From Sulfidibacterium sp964473395 (GTDB lineage: Bacteria > Bacteroidota > Bacteroidia > Bacteroidales > F082): a stretch of 7,201 nucleotides of DNA. Within the stretch, counting starts at the first letter, position 1. Each line of letters opens with the position of its first letter. Below the pieces are notes generated by a model. That model saw only the letters and a program-made list of their open reading frames with translations, made no database searches and was not told the DNA's origin. The DNA is taken from contig CAYYOW010000104.1 of assembly GCA_964473395.1 (NCBI GenBank), forward strand, positions 1 to 7,201. The letters are read 5' to 3'. A program made the position numbers and the translations under genes. Below, piece by piece: positions 1 through 6,193 of the stretch.

Positions 1-378
1 TTTGTTCTCCTCCAAAAACAGATTAACCAATTCGGTAAACGTTGGGTTGTGTCCCATCACCATGACCTTATCCACGGTGTTGGGAAGAGTATAGAGGTAT
101 TCCATAACATCTTCGGGATCAGCATTATAGAAAGAGGCCTCCTTTTCTATTTTTTCTTCCGGAAAGCCCATTCCCTGTGCCAGTAGGCGGGCTGTTTTGT
201 AAGCCCGTACTGCCGTACTGCTGATAATTCTGTCGGGAAGAATATCGTGTTCATTTAGCCAGCGGGCAATTTTTTTTGTGCGCCTTTTCCCAATGGGTAT
301 TAATGTTCTGTCGTGGTCGGATACATGCATATCATCCCACGATGACTTGGCGTGCCGGGCTATGTATAATGTCTTCAT
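1..378 (-). CDS. sixA: SixA-type phosphohistidine phosphatase (histidine phosphatase superfamily), partial
   Basis: The reverse strand is open from an ATG at 378 to the window edge, giving 126 N-terminal residues; the family is usually about 160 residues, so the C-terminus is missing. The start reads MKTLYIARHAKSSWDD. Arg8-His9 is the catalytic RH motif of the histidine phosphatase superfamily, and the RHAKSSW form is typical of the SixA branch. A DHDRTL...G stretch follows at residues 24-33, and the second conserved histidine lies in MGHNP (His110). In Escherichia coli SixA removes phosphate from histidine phosphocarrier proteins (ArcB HPt domain, PTS-Ntr NPr). The target in Bacteroidota is not known to me, so the function beyond phosphohistidine phosphatase is open. 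It is probably cytosolic, with no signal peptide visible. It is co-oriented with glyA upstream but separated by 113 bp with its own -7 box. The family call is firm; the symbol is by family. Confidence 0.88.
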   Translation of the reverse strand, partial: MKTLYIARHAKSSWDDMHVSDHDRTLIPIGKRRTKKIARWLNEHDILPDRIISSTAVRAYKTARLLAQGMGFPEEKIEKEASFYNADPEDVMEYLYTLPNTVDKVMVMGHNPTFTELVNLFLEENK

Positions 379-393
379 TATTTTAGTTTTGAA

Positions 394-401
394 CAAAGAT
401 A
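394..401 (-). promoter_or_regulatory. Bacteroidota -7 promoter box for the SixA gene
   Basis: Reading leftwards the sequence is TATCTTTG, an exact match to TAnnTTTG. It lies 15 bp upstream of the ATG at 378 and would give a very short leader of about 10 nt. No convincing TTG at -33 is visible; that region is occupied by an inverted repeat (409-424). Confidence 0.5.
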
Positions 402-408
402 AGGACTA

Positions 409-424
409 AAGTGTAAATACACTT
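409..424. repeat. Inverted repeat AAGTGTA-AA-TACACTT, candidate operator
   Basis: Two perfect 7-bp arms (409-415 and 418-424) are separated by 2 bp. The repeat begins 7 bp upstream of the SixA -7 box, where the -33 contact and an activator or repressor would sit. It is too short-looped to be an RNA hairpin, so a dimeric DNA-binding protein is the more natural reading. No regulator is recognised. Confidence 0.4.
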
Positions 425-435
425 ATTCAAAACAA

Positions 436-465
436 AACAGGCACACATTTTCACGTACACCTGTT
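436..465 (-). terminator. Possible intrinsic terminator of glyA
   Basis: On the reverse strand AACAGG (465-460) can pair with CCTGTT (441-436) across an 18-nt loop, and the second arm runs into a T-rich tail (CCTGTTTTGTTTTG). The position, 27 bp past the glyA stop and before the SixA promoter, suits a terminator. The stem is only 6 bp and the loop is long, so the call is weak. Confidence 0.35.
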
Positions 466-484
466 ATTTTCATGTCCGTATTTC

Positions 485-509
485 CCGTTGTTTAATAAGC
501 AAACAACGG
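485..509. repeat. Hairpin spanning the glyA stop codon
   Basis: Perfect 9-bp arms CCGTTGTTT (485-493) and AAACAACGG (501-509) flank a 7-nt loop. The stem includes most of the glyA stop codon (492-494) and the last few codons. No T-tract follows on the reverse strand, so it is not a classical intrinsic terminator. It could protect the mRNA 3' end or assist termination. Confidence 0.45.
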
Positions 510-1772
510 AAAATCAGCCATCATCCGGTTGACACGTTTTTTCACGTTGGCCAGCACTGTTTCACTTTCAATGTTGCTAATAACTTCGTCAATAAGTTCC
601 ACAATGGGTTCCATGTGTTTTTCTTTCAGTCCGCGGGTTGTGATAGCCGGTGTACCCACACGCAAGCCGCTGGTCTTGAAAGGAGAACGGCTGTCGAAGG
701 GAACCATATTTTTGTTCACGGTAATGTCGGCTTTCACCAATGTATTTTCCACCACTTTTCCGGTAATCTCGGGGAACTTTCCACGCAGGTCAATGAGCAT
801 CAAATGGTTGTCCGTACCGCCTGAAATCACATTATAACCCCTGTTGATAAAGGCTTTGGACATAACCTGTGCATTTTTCTGAACCTGCATGATGTATTCA
901 AAATAGCTGTCGGTGAGCGCTTCCCCGAAAGCCACAGCTTTGGCAGCAATTACATGCTCCAGTGGGCCTCCCTGGGTACCGGGGAAGATAGCAGAATTTA
1001 AAACGGCAGACATCATTTTGGTAATGCCTTTGGGAGTCTTCAATCCCCATGGATTTTCAAAATCTTCGCCCATGAGGATCATGCCGCCACGAGGACCGCG
1101 CAGGGTTTTGTGTGTGGTGGTGGTAACAATGTGGCAATATTCTATGGGGTCGTTCAGCAAGCCTTTGGCAATGATCCCGGCCGGATGGGCAATATCGGCC
1201 ATGAGCAGGGCTCCTGTCTCATCGGCAATGGCACGCATACGTTCGTAATCCCAGTCGCGCGAGTAGGCGGAAGCTCCGGCAATAATCAACTTGGGTTTCT
1301 CCTTTTTGGCCAGCATTTCCATTTCGTCATAATCCACGGTACCGGTTTCTTCTTTTACTTTGTAAGCCACGGGATGGTATAAAATTCCGGAAGAGTTTAC
1401 GGAAGAACCGTGCGACAGGTGGCCGCCGTGCGACAAGTCGAGACCCATAAAAGTATCTCCCGGTTTTAGGCAGGCCATCAAAACGGCCATGTTGGCCTGT
1501 GCCCCAGAGTGAGGCTGCACGTTGGCATATTCGGCATTGAAAAGCTCACGGGCACGGTCGATGGCCAGTTGCTCCGACTGATCCACAATCTCACAACCGC
1601 CGTAGTAGCGTTTTCCGGGGTATCCTTCTGCATATTTGTTGGTCATCACCGACCCCATAGCTTCAAGCACCTGGTCGCTCACAAAGTTTTCGGAGGCAAT
1701 CAGTTCAATGCCGCGCATTTGGCGTTCTTTCTCTTGTTTTATCAGGTCAAATATCTTTTGGTCTCTTTCCAT
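492..1772 (-). CDS. glyA: Serine hydroxymethyltransferase (GlyA)
   Basis: This is a 426-residue pyridoxal-phosphate enzyme that interconverts serine and glycine and passes the one-carbon unit to tetrahydrofolate in the cytosol. Family landmarks are all present: IELIASENF (22-30), NKYAEGYPGKRYYGG (45-59), the PLP-binding HKT motif with Lys222 inside TTTTHKTLRGPRGG (217-230), FPGTQGGP (263-270) and SGLRVGTPAITTRG (368-381). A short KTPKG-containing insertion near residues 245-260 is, from memory, common in Bacteroidota GlyA. The reading frame stays open upstream to 1916, but MERDQKIFDL at 1772 is the family start: the extra 48 residues are AT-rich, unlike any GlyA N-terminus, and would run through the promoter. 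It is divergent from the threonine dehydrogenase, so two glycine-node enzymes share one promoter region. Confidence 0.97.
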   Translation of the reverse strand: MERDQKIFDLIKQEKERQMRGIELIASENFVSDQVLEAMGSVMTNKYAEGYPGKRYYGGCEIVDQSEQLAIDRARELFNAEYANVQPHSGAQANMAVLMACLKPGDTFMGLDLSHGGHLSHGSSVNSSGILYHPVAYKVKEETGTVDYDEMEMLAKKEKPKLIIAGASAYSRDWDYERMRAIADETGALLMADIAHPAGIIAKGLLNDPIEYCHIVTTTTHKTLRGPRGGMILMGEDFENPWGLKTPKGITKMMSAVLNSAIFPGTQGGPLEHVIAAKAVAFGEALTDSYFEYIMQVQKNAQVMSKAFINRGYNVISGGTDNHLMLIDLRGKFPEITGKVVENTLVKADITVNKNMVPFDSRSPFKTSGLRVGTPAITTRGLKEKHMEPIVELIDEVISNIESETVLANVKKRVNRMMADFPLFAY

Positions 1773-1804
1773 GATTATGTTTTTATAAATGAATTTTAGA
1801 CAAG

Positions 1805-1812
1805 CAAAAATA
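1805..1812 (-). promoter_or_regulatory. Bacteroidota -7 promoter box for glyA
   Basis: Reading leftwards the sequence is TATTTTTG, matching TAnnTTTG. Transcription would start near 1798 and give an A/T-rich leader of about 26 nt to the ATG at 1772. No clear -33 TTG is seen. Its presence inside the upstream extension of the frame also supports the 1772 start. Confidence 0.5.
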
Positions 1813-1894
1813 CTAAATTCCAACCAATTGATATGTAAGAGAATTGTGTAAAGCAGACAATTTTTTGGGGAGGGTAACGAAGCGATTGTTTTAA

Positions 1895-1902
1895 TACTTT
1901 TG
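1895..1902 (+). promoter_or_regulatory. Bacteroidota -7 promoter box for threonine dehydrogenase
   Basis: TACTTTTG followed by C is an exact TAnnTTTG match. A start near 1909 would leave a leader of about 25 nt, A-rich (CTCAAAAAAAATCAATAAATG) and without a Shine-Dalgarno, as is usual in this phylum. A TTTG at 1864-1867 is somewhat too far away (27 bp) to be the -33 element. Confidence 0.6.
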
Positions 1903-1933
1903 CATTGCCTATTCACTCAAAAAAAATCAATAA

Positions 1934-2905
1934 ATGGACAATATTTTAGTCATCGGAAGCTCCGGACAGATTGGTTCCGAGCTGGTCATGGCACTCCGGA
2001 AAATTTATGGTAACGAACATGTTTTTGCTACCGATATAAAGCAACCCACCAGAGAAATCAGAAAAAGCGGTCCTTTTCAAATTTTAGATGTGCTGGATTT
2101 CAATAATTTGCTGCATTTTCTGGTGCGTTTTAAAATCACGCAGATTTACAATCTTGCTGCTGTTCTTTCGGGTAATGCCGAGAAGATTCCTTTGCAGGCA
2201 TGGGACATAAACATGAAAGCGCTGATGAATACGCTGGAAGCTGCCCGCGAATCGGAGGCAAAAAAACTGTTCTGGCCCAGTTCTATTGCGGTTTTTGGTC
2301 CTACCACGCCACGGCACAACACGCCACAAGTAACGGTTATGGAGCCCAACACGGTTTATGGTATTTCCAAGCTGGCCGGCGAGCGCTGGGGCGAGTATTA
2401 TAACAAACGCTATGGGGTTGATTTCCGCAGTGTCCGTTATCCAGGCCTCATTAGCTACAAAACCGAACCCGGCGGCGGCACCACCGATTATGCCGTGGAA
2501 ATTTTCTTCGACGCCATAAAAAAAGGCAGCTACCAGTGTTTCTTAAAAGAAGACACTGCTCTGCCTATGATGTTTATGGACGATGCCATTACCAACACCA
2601 TCAAGCTCATGCAGGCTGATCCGAAACAGCTTTCGTTGCGTTCGGCTTATAACATGGCCGGCATTTCGTTTGATCCGAAACAACTGACAGCTGAAATTAA
2701 AAAACATATTCCGGATTTTACCATTTCGTACAAATCTGATTTCCGTCAGGCTATTGCCGACAGCTGGCCCGCCAGCATCGATGATAATATTGCCAGAAAA
2801 GACTGGGGGCTGGATACAAAATACAATCTGGAAAAGATGACGGCAACGATGCTGGAGAAAATCAGTGAGAAATTAGGAAAAAGCGCCAAAGCAAACCAAG
2901 GATAG
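1934..2905 (+). CDS. L-threonine 3-dehydrogenase, NAD-dependent epimerase/SDR type
   Basis: This 323-residue protein is an extended SDR with an N-terminal Rossmann glycine motif GSSGQIG (8-14) and Asp34 placed to hold the NAD ribose. The catalytic set is Ser116/Ser117 in WPSSIAVFGP and Tyr142-x3-Lys146 in YGISK. The stretch PNTVYGISKLAGERWG, then RYPGLIS (168-174) and the glycine-rich PGGGTTDYAVEIF (179-191) are what I recall for short-chain-type threonine dehydrogenases (Flavobacterium, Cupriavidus, animal TDH) rather than UDP-sugar epimerases. The reaction oxidises L-threonine to 2-amino-3-ketobutyrate with NAD+, in the cytosol. It is unrelated to the zinc-dependent Tdh of E. coli, so I leave the symbol empty. 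Kbl, which finishes the conversion to glycine and acetyl-CoA, is not in the window. It is divergent from glyA and convergent with the downstream SDR, with a 28-bp gap. Confidence 0.88.
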   Translation: MDNILVIGSSGQIGSELVMALRKIYGNEHVFATDIKQPTREIRKSGPFQILDVLDFNNLLHFLVRFKITQIYNLAAVLSGNAEKIPLQAWDINMKALMNTLEAARESEAKKLFWPSSIAVFGPTTPRHNTPQVTVMEPNTVYGISKLAGERWGEYYNKRYGVDFRSVRYPGLISYKTEPGGGTTDYAVEIFFDAIKKGSYQCFLKEDTALPMMFMDDAITNTIKLMQADPKQLSLRSAYNMAGISFDPKQLTAEIKKHIPDFTISYKSDFRQAIADSWPASIDDNIARKDWGLDTKYNLEKMTATMLEKISEKLGKSAKANQG

Positions 2906-2906
2906 T

Positions 2907-2942
2907 CTGTCTCAGGCATTTTTTCATTCCTTGTTAAGACAG
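2907..2942. terminator. Possible bidirectional terminator hairpin between convergent genes
   Basis: Arms CTGTCT (2907-2912) and AGACAG (2937-2942) are perfect complements. Inside them AGGCAT (2914-2919) can pair with ATTCCT (2926-2931) with one mismatch around a T-rich loop. The structure fills the 28-bp gap between the threonine dehydrogenase and SDR stops and overlaps the SDR stop codon. Neither strand has a proper T-tract after the stem, so the call is tentative. Confidence 0.3.
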
Positions 2943-3704
2943 CAAAAATCCGCCATCAGCCACCATAAGGCTACCGGTAATAAAACTGCCTGCTTCTGAT
3001 GCGAGCAGCAGCGCAATCCCAGCAATCTCATCCGGCTCTCCCATGCGTCCCAACGGCGAAGCTTCTTTGATCTGCTTCATAATTTGTTCATTGGTCCACA
3101 AAGCAGCACTGAACTTTGTTTTTATCAATCCCGGGCAAATAGCATTAACCCTAATACCGTGTTTCCCCCATTCTTTGGCCTGGCTTTTTGTGAGCATGGA
3201 GAGGGCTGCTTTGCTGACAGAATAAATTCCGAGACCCTCTTCCGGAAGCTCTCCTTCCACAGAGCTGATATTAATAATGCTGCCGCCACCTCTTTCTTTC
3301 ATACTTTTCAGACATTTGTTGGCCAGGTCCCAGGGTGCTTTTACATTCACATTCATAATCTGATCGAAGATAGCCTCCGGAGCCTCTTCGATGGGTCCGA
3401 AAACAGGGTTTGTCCCGGCATTGTTTACCAAAATGTCCACACTGCCCAGCTCTGCCACAGTTTTTTCTATCAAAGCAGCTCTTTCGTCTGCTTTTCCCAC
3501 ATGACAGGCGATGGCAGTGGCTTTCAGTCCTTCTGCTTTAAACGATGTGGCCACTTTGTCGCAGGCCTCCTGTTTCCGGCTGCTAATCACCACAGTAGCG
3601 CCATTTTCTGCAAATATTCTGGCAATAGCTTCGCCAATACCTTTGGAAGAACCGGTAATAACCGCTACTTTCCCGTCCAAATTAAACTTATTCTTCATCG
3701 TCAT
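2934..3704 (-). CDS. Classical SDR oxidoreductase, DHRS4-like
   Basis: This 256-residue protein is a classical short-chain dehydrogenase/reductase. It shows the cofactor motif TGSSKGIG (17-24), SSRK at 41-44 whose Arg43 suggests NADP(H), NNAG (94-97), Asn120, Ser148, Tyr161-SVS-Lys165, and PGLIKTKF (191-198). The combination of SSRKQ, ACHVGKADER, NPVFG, NVKAP, PGLIKT and RMGEPDEIAG closely resembles, from memory, the DHRS4 carbonyl/retinal reductase family and its bacterial relatives. The substrate is unknown; a hydroxyacyl or keto compound tied to the upstream acyl-CoA enzyme is inference. The start at 3704 lies inside the AbfD-type gene (17-nt overlap), with a second ATG two codons on at 3698. 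Both imply translational coupling, and no strong Shine-Dalgarno favours either. It appears to be the last gene of its transcription unit. Confidence 0.9.
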   Translation of the reverse strand: MTMKNKFNLDGKVAVITGSSKGIGEAIARIFAENGATVVISSRKQEACDKVATSFKAEGLKATAIACHVGKADERAALIEKTVAELGSVDILVNNAGTNPVFGPIEEAPEAIFDQIMNVNVKAPWDLANKCLKSMKERGGGSIINISSVEGELPEEGLGIYSVSKAALSMLTKSQAKEWGKHGIRVNAICPGLIKTKFSAALWTNEQIMKQIKEASPLGRMGEPDEIAGIALLLASEAGSFITGSLMVADGGFLLS

Positions 3705-5193
3705 CTTTAAATTTTAAATTCATCCACGGTTCTGTTTTCAAATCCACATCGTCATCCATATCTTCGGACATACCACCCAGGTATTTGGCCACATTCACGC
3801 GGGTTTTAAAATCATACTCCAAACTCAGCGCTATGGCTTCCATAATGGGCGATCCACCTCCGTGTACGCCACCCACCAGCAGCTCAGCCGTCATGGCGGA
3901 AGTACTCATTATCTCCACGAGATTCCATATTTTCAATGACAACTCGGGCGACAGGTTAGGATTCCTTACAATAAACCTTTCGAGATGCTCTTTCAAATCC
4001 TCTGATTTAAAACTTTGTTCAAATGGGAGGGTGGCGGCAATACCCCCTGCAATTTCAGTCAACAGGTTGAACTCGTGATAAATAAGCTCCCCCATAAGCT
4101 TCCTGCCCACGTTAGCATAAATGGTGTTGGGAAAGAAAGTTCCGCTTTTGGTTTTCTTGCCGAAAACAGCAGCAGCTACTCCGGCACTAAAGGCAAGCTC
4201 TGCTGCTCCGGCAAATTGCGTAAGCTTTTCTCTGACGTGGGAGACCTTCACAATGTTATTGGCCTCGGCAGCCAGTAGCGATGTACCACACAAAATATCA
4301 GAAACAGCCGGTTTGCATCCCGAATAACTATGCCGGTGCGAGTCGGCAAAGAGCATGGCCAGTCGTCTGCCAAATTCCCATTCGCCGGACATAAAAACGC
4401 GTTCGTTGGGGACAAATACGTTATCGAAAATGACTACCGAATCGGAAATACCGGTCTGGCAAATCGGTGGTGCGTCTTCCTCGTCTTTTTGCCGGTGCCA
4501 TACAGGGCGGGTAACCAGCTTTACCCCCTCCCAGTCGCCGGGAACCGCGAATGCTACGGCATAATCTTTGTCATTCTCCATGAGTGCTCTTGTGGGTATC
4601 ACAAATATCTCATCGGCATAAGGGGCCTGTGTTACCGACATTTTAAAACCGCTCACCACGATACCATCTTCACGTTTTTCCACAATATGAACATAAGCAT
4701 CCGGATCTGGCTGCTCGGACGGCCTTTTCACCCGATCGCCTTTGCTGTCGGTTTGTGCACAACATCCTACCAGGTCGTTTTCCTGATAAACTTTCATAAA
4801 GTTGATAAAACGTTCATGATAGCTTGTTCCTTTTGTATCGTCAATTTCGCGGGTACAAATGGACAAAGCGCTAATGGCATCATGTCCCATACAACGTTGG
4901 ATACAACCTCCGGCACGGCGTGCGCCAAGACGAATAAGCTTTTGCTTTTCCATCAGGTCGTACGGATCCTGGGGCAAATGTGCCCAGCGGTTTACGGTTC
5001 CGTTGGTTATCTTTGATTTTGCTGTAGCCAGCTTCTTATATTTTGGATTCTGAGCCAGGTCAAATGTGATGCTGAGGACATTGATGCCGGGTCTCAGCCT
5101 TGGGTCGTCACGGCCCACTTTTTCATCGCCGATGTAAATGTTTGGCTTCATTTCTGTTAGCTTCTCAAAATACTGTTCTTTCGTTCTTAACAT
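3688..5193 (-). CDS. abfD: 4-hydroxybutyryl-CoA dehydratase / vinylacetyl-CoA delta-isomerase (AbfD-type)
   Basis: This 501-residue protein belongs to the 4-hydroxyphenylacetate 3-hydroxylase (HpaB) flavoprotein family, with an N-terminal part about 5-275 and a C-terminal helical part about 280-470. What separates AbfD from the monooxygenases is a [4Fe-4S] cluster held by Cys99, Cys103, His292 and Cys299 in the Clostridium aminobutyricum enzyme. All four are here with matching spacing: Cys97 and Cys101 in GGCIQRCMGHD, His286 and Cys293 in HRHSYSGCK. Tyr290, Lys294, Arg88, Gln99 and Thr188 also fall at expected active-site positions. The enzyme dehydrates 4-hydroxybutyryl-CoA to crotonyl-CoA by ketyl-radical chemistry in 4-aminobutyrate and succinate fermentation, and is oxygen-sensitive. 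The C-terminal 27 residues are unusually acidic (12 Asp/Glu). AAGGA (5202-5198) lies 4 nt before the ATG. The SDR overlaps its 3' end. The usual pathway partners are absent from the window. Confidence 0.88.
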   Translation of the reverse strand: MLRTKEQYFEKLTEMKPNIYIGDEKVGRDDPRLRPGINVLSITFDLAQNPKYKKLATAKSKITNGTVNRWAHLPQDPYDLMEKQKLIRLGARRAGGCIQRCMGHDAISALSICTREIDDTKGTSYHERFINFMKVYQENDLVGCCAQTDSKGDRVKRPSEQPDPDAYVHIVEKREDGIVVSGFKMSVTQAPYADEIFVIPTRALMENDKDYAVAFAVPGDWEGVKLVTRPVWHRQKDEEDAPPICQTGISDSVVIFDNVFVPNERVFMSGEWEFGRRLAMLFADSHRHSYSGCKPAVSDILCGTSLLAAEANNIVKVSHVREKLTQFAGAAELAFSAGVAAAVFGKKTKSGTFFPNTIYANVGRKLMGELIYHEFNLLTEIAGGIAATLPFEQSFKSEDLKEHLERFIVRNPNLSPELSLKIWNLVEIMSTSAMTAELLVGGVHGGGSPIMEAIALSLEYDFKTRVNVAKYLGGMSEDMDDDVDLKTEPWMNLKFKDDDEE

Positions 5194-5197
5194 ATTG

Positions 5198-5202
5198 TCC
5201 TT
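5198..5202 (-). promoter_or_regulatory. Ribosome binding site of the AbfD-type gene
   Basis: The reverse strand reads AAAAAAAAGGACAAT then ATG, giving AAGGA 4 nt before the start codon. It is the clearest Shine-Dalgarno in a window where most starts have only A-rich leaders, which suggests relatively strong translation of this gene. Confidence 0.5.
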
Positions 5203-5228
5203 TTTTTTGGTTACAATTTAAATCCCAA

Positions 5229-5236
5229 CAAAATTA
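5229..5236 (-). promoter_or_regulatory. Bacteroidota -7 promoter box for the AbfD-SDR unit
   Basis: Reading leftwards the sequence is TAATTTTG, matching TAnnTTTG. A start near 5222 would give a leader of about 29 nt carrying the AAGGA site. No TTG at the proper -33 distance is visible. No such box was noted just before the SDR, in keeping with a two-gene operon. Confidence 0.5.
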
Positions 5237-5305
5237 GAAAAAGCTGAGGTTATCATCACTAAATTAGTTGGCATGCGTAATATTTGTGTTGTATCTAAAT
5301 TAGAT
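5229..5305. repeat. Three CWAAATTAG repeats upstream of the AbfD-type gene
   Basis: CTAAATTAG occurs exactly at 5259-5267 and 5295-5303, and a one-mismatch copy, CAAAATTAG, lies at 5229-5237 over the -7 box. The motif is itself a near-palindrome; the distal copy extends to ATCTAA-A-TTAGAT (5293-5305). Copy starts are 30 and 36 bp apart. They may be operator sites, but the region is AT-rich and chance is possible. Confidence 0.35.
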
Positions 5306-5347
5306 GAGGTCAGATTTTGGATAAATTATTGTTACAGAGAGGAGTTG

Positions 5348-6112
5348 TTAGTGCTTCCGATGTTGCTGGTAAAGCTCTCTCAGCTTCCGGTATTTCTGAT
5401 GACTCTCTTTGGCGGAGATGGTACAAATACGCCATCCTGCGCTTCCATCCAGAAATCCCCTTTGAAGAAGATAACATTTCAAAAATTTCACCACCGGGCT
5501 GATCCAGACTTTGATGAGAGGTGCCTTTTTCCCTTTTTCAAATTTCGCTTCTGCCGAAAGGGTACTAAAGTGTTCTGCCTGCCGGTAATGCTCATCGACA
5601 GTATAATAACTGTAATGCAAAAGATCGCCTTTCAGATGTTTTACAACGGAGCTGTCTTTCATAATAAAAATATCGTGCGGATTGAGTCCTGTCCACCGGC
5701 CTTTGCGTGCATCAAACAGGCGTAGTTTCCGGTCGGGATACCAGCCACAATGCCGGATCCATTTTCCACAATAGTTGGTCAGCCGGTTGAAAGTGTATCC
5801 ATCTGCACCCCAATTTTTTTTGACCTGTAAAATGGACGCCGTTAATGATTCAGAAAGCGCTTCATCCGCATCAAGTGATAAAATGTAGGGGTAAGCGGCA
5901 TACGTTAATGCCTTGTTTTTCTGCTCAATATAGCCGGCAAATTCATCCGAGTGAAATTTTACTTTATGTTTTTCGCAAATCTCCCGGGTACGGTCGGTAG
6001 AAAAAGAGTCCAAAACAACGATTTCATCAGCGACCCCTTCAAGCGAACGGATACAACGTCCAATGTTTTTCTCTTCGTTAAAGGTAATAATAACTGCTGA
6101 CAATTTCTCCAT
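5348..6112 (-). CDS. Family 2 glycosyltransferase, WaaE/KdtX-like
   Basis: This 254-residue GT-A fold glycosyltransferase starts SAVIITFNEEKNIGRCI (5-21), continues with DEIVVLDSFSTDRT (29-42), and has the metal-binding DxD as Asp81-Ala-Asp83 in LSLDADEAL. The CGWYPDRKLRLF segment (122-133), HYSYYTVDEHYRQAE (166-180) and LLQRGFLDGSAGW (215-227) resemble the WaaE-like branch, which in enterobacteria adds glucose to the inner-core heptose of lipopolysaccharide. In Bacteroidota the acceptor is probably lipooligosaccharide core or another envelope glycan; the sugar donor cannot be read from sequence. There is no signal peptide and no obvious transmembrane segment, so it likely acts on the cytoplasmic face of the inner membrane. 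It sits alone, divergent from mnmA, with 154 bp to the next gene downstream. Confidence 0.9.
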   Translation of the reverse strand: MEKLSAVIITFNEEKNIGRCIRSLEGVADEIVVLDSFSTDRTREICEKHKVKFHSDEFAGYIEQKNKALTYAAYPYILSLDADEALSESLTASILQVKKNWGADGYTFNRLTNYCGKWIRHCGWYPDRKLRLFDARKGRWTGLNPHDIFIMKDSSVVKHLKGDLLHYSYYTVDEHYRQAEHFSTLSAEAKFEKGKKAPLIKVWISPVVKFLKCYLLQRGFLDGSAGWRICTISAKESHQKYRKLRELYQQHRKH

Positions 6113-6120
6113 AACAGAGC

Positions 6121-6128
6121 CAAAAATA
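6121..6128 (-). promoter_or_regulatory. TAnnTTTG match close to the glycosyltransferase start
   Basis: Reading leftwards the sequence is TATTTTTG, an exact consensus match, but its final G is only 8 nt from the ATG at 6112, leaving an almost leaderless transcript. The box at 6194-6201 is the more likely promoter; this one may be chance. Confidence 0.2.
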
Positions 6129-6193
6129 GAAAAACGACAGGATTTTCCACCATCCGCCCGGCATCCTTATATTTCTGAAACAGCATGAAAGAC

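Noticed and set aside
1842..1862. AATTGT/ACAATT inverted repeat between glyA and threonine dehydrogenase
   Set aside because: Six AT-rich base pairs with a 9-nt spacer in AT-rich DNA are expected by chance and sit outside both -7 boxes.
1773..1916. Upstream extension of the glyA frame by 48 residues
   Set aside because: It is AT-rich, does not resemble any GlyA N-terminus and would place the glyA -7 box inside the coding region; MERDQKIFDL at 1772 is the family start.
1973..2905. UDP-glucose 4-epimerase as an alternative call for the gene at 1934-2905
   Set aside because: The YGISK, RYPGLIS and PGGGTTDYAVEIF segments and the length fit the threonine dehydrogenase branch better than sugar epimerases.
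3084..3710. 208-codon forward open frame opposite the SDR
   Set aside because: Antisense to a well-supported SDR; the translation is a low-quality composition with no motif.
4330..5016. 228-codon forward open frame opposite the AbfD-type gene
   Set aside because: It lies wholly antisense to a gene with clear family motifs, and its translation shows no recognisable domain.
3688..5193. 4-hydroxyphenylacetate 3-monooxygenase (HpaB) as the call for the 501-residue protein
   Set aside because: Monooxygenases of the family lack the Cys/Cys/His/Cys cluster ligands, all of which are present here.
5273..5725. 150-codon forward open frame opposite the 3' end of the glycosyltransferase
   Set aside because: It is almost entirely antisense to the glycosyltransferase, and the translation has no recognisable family.
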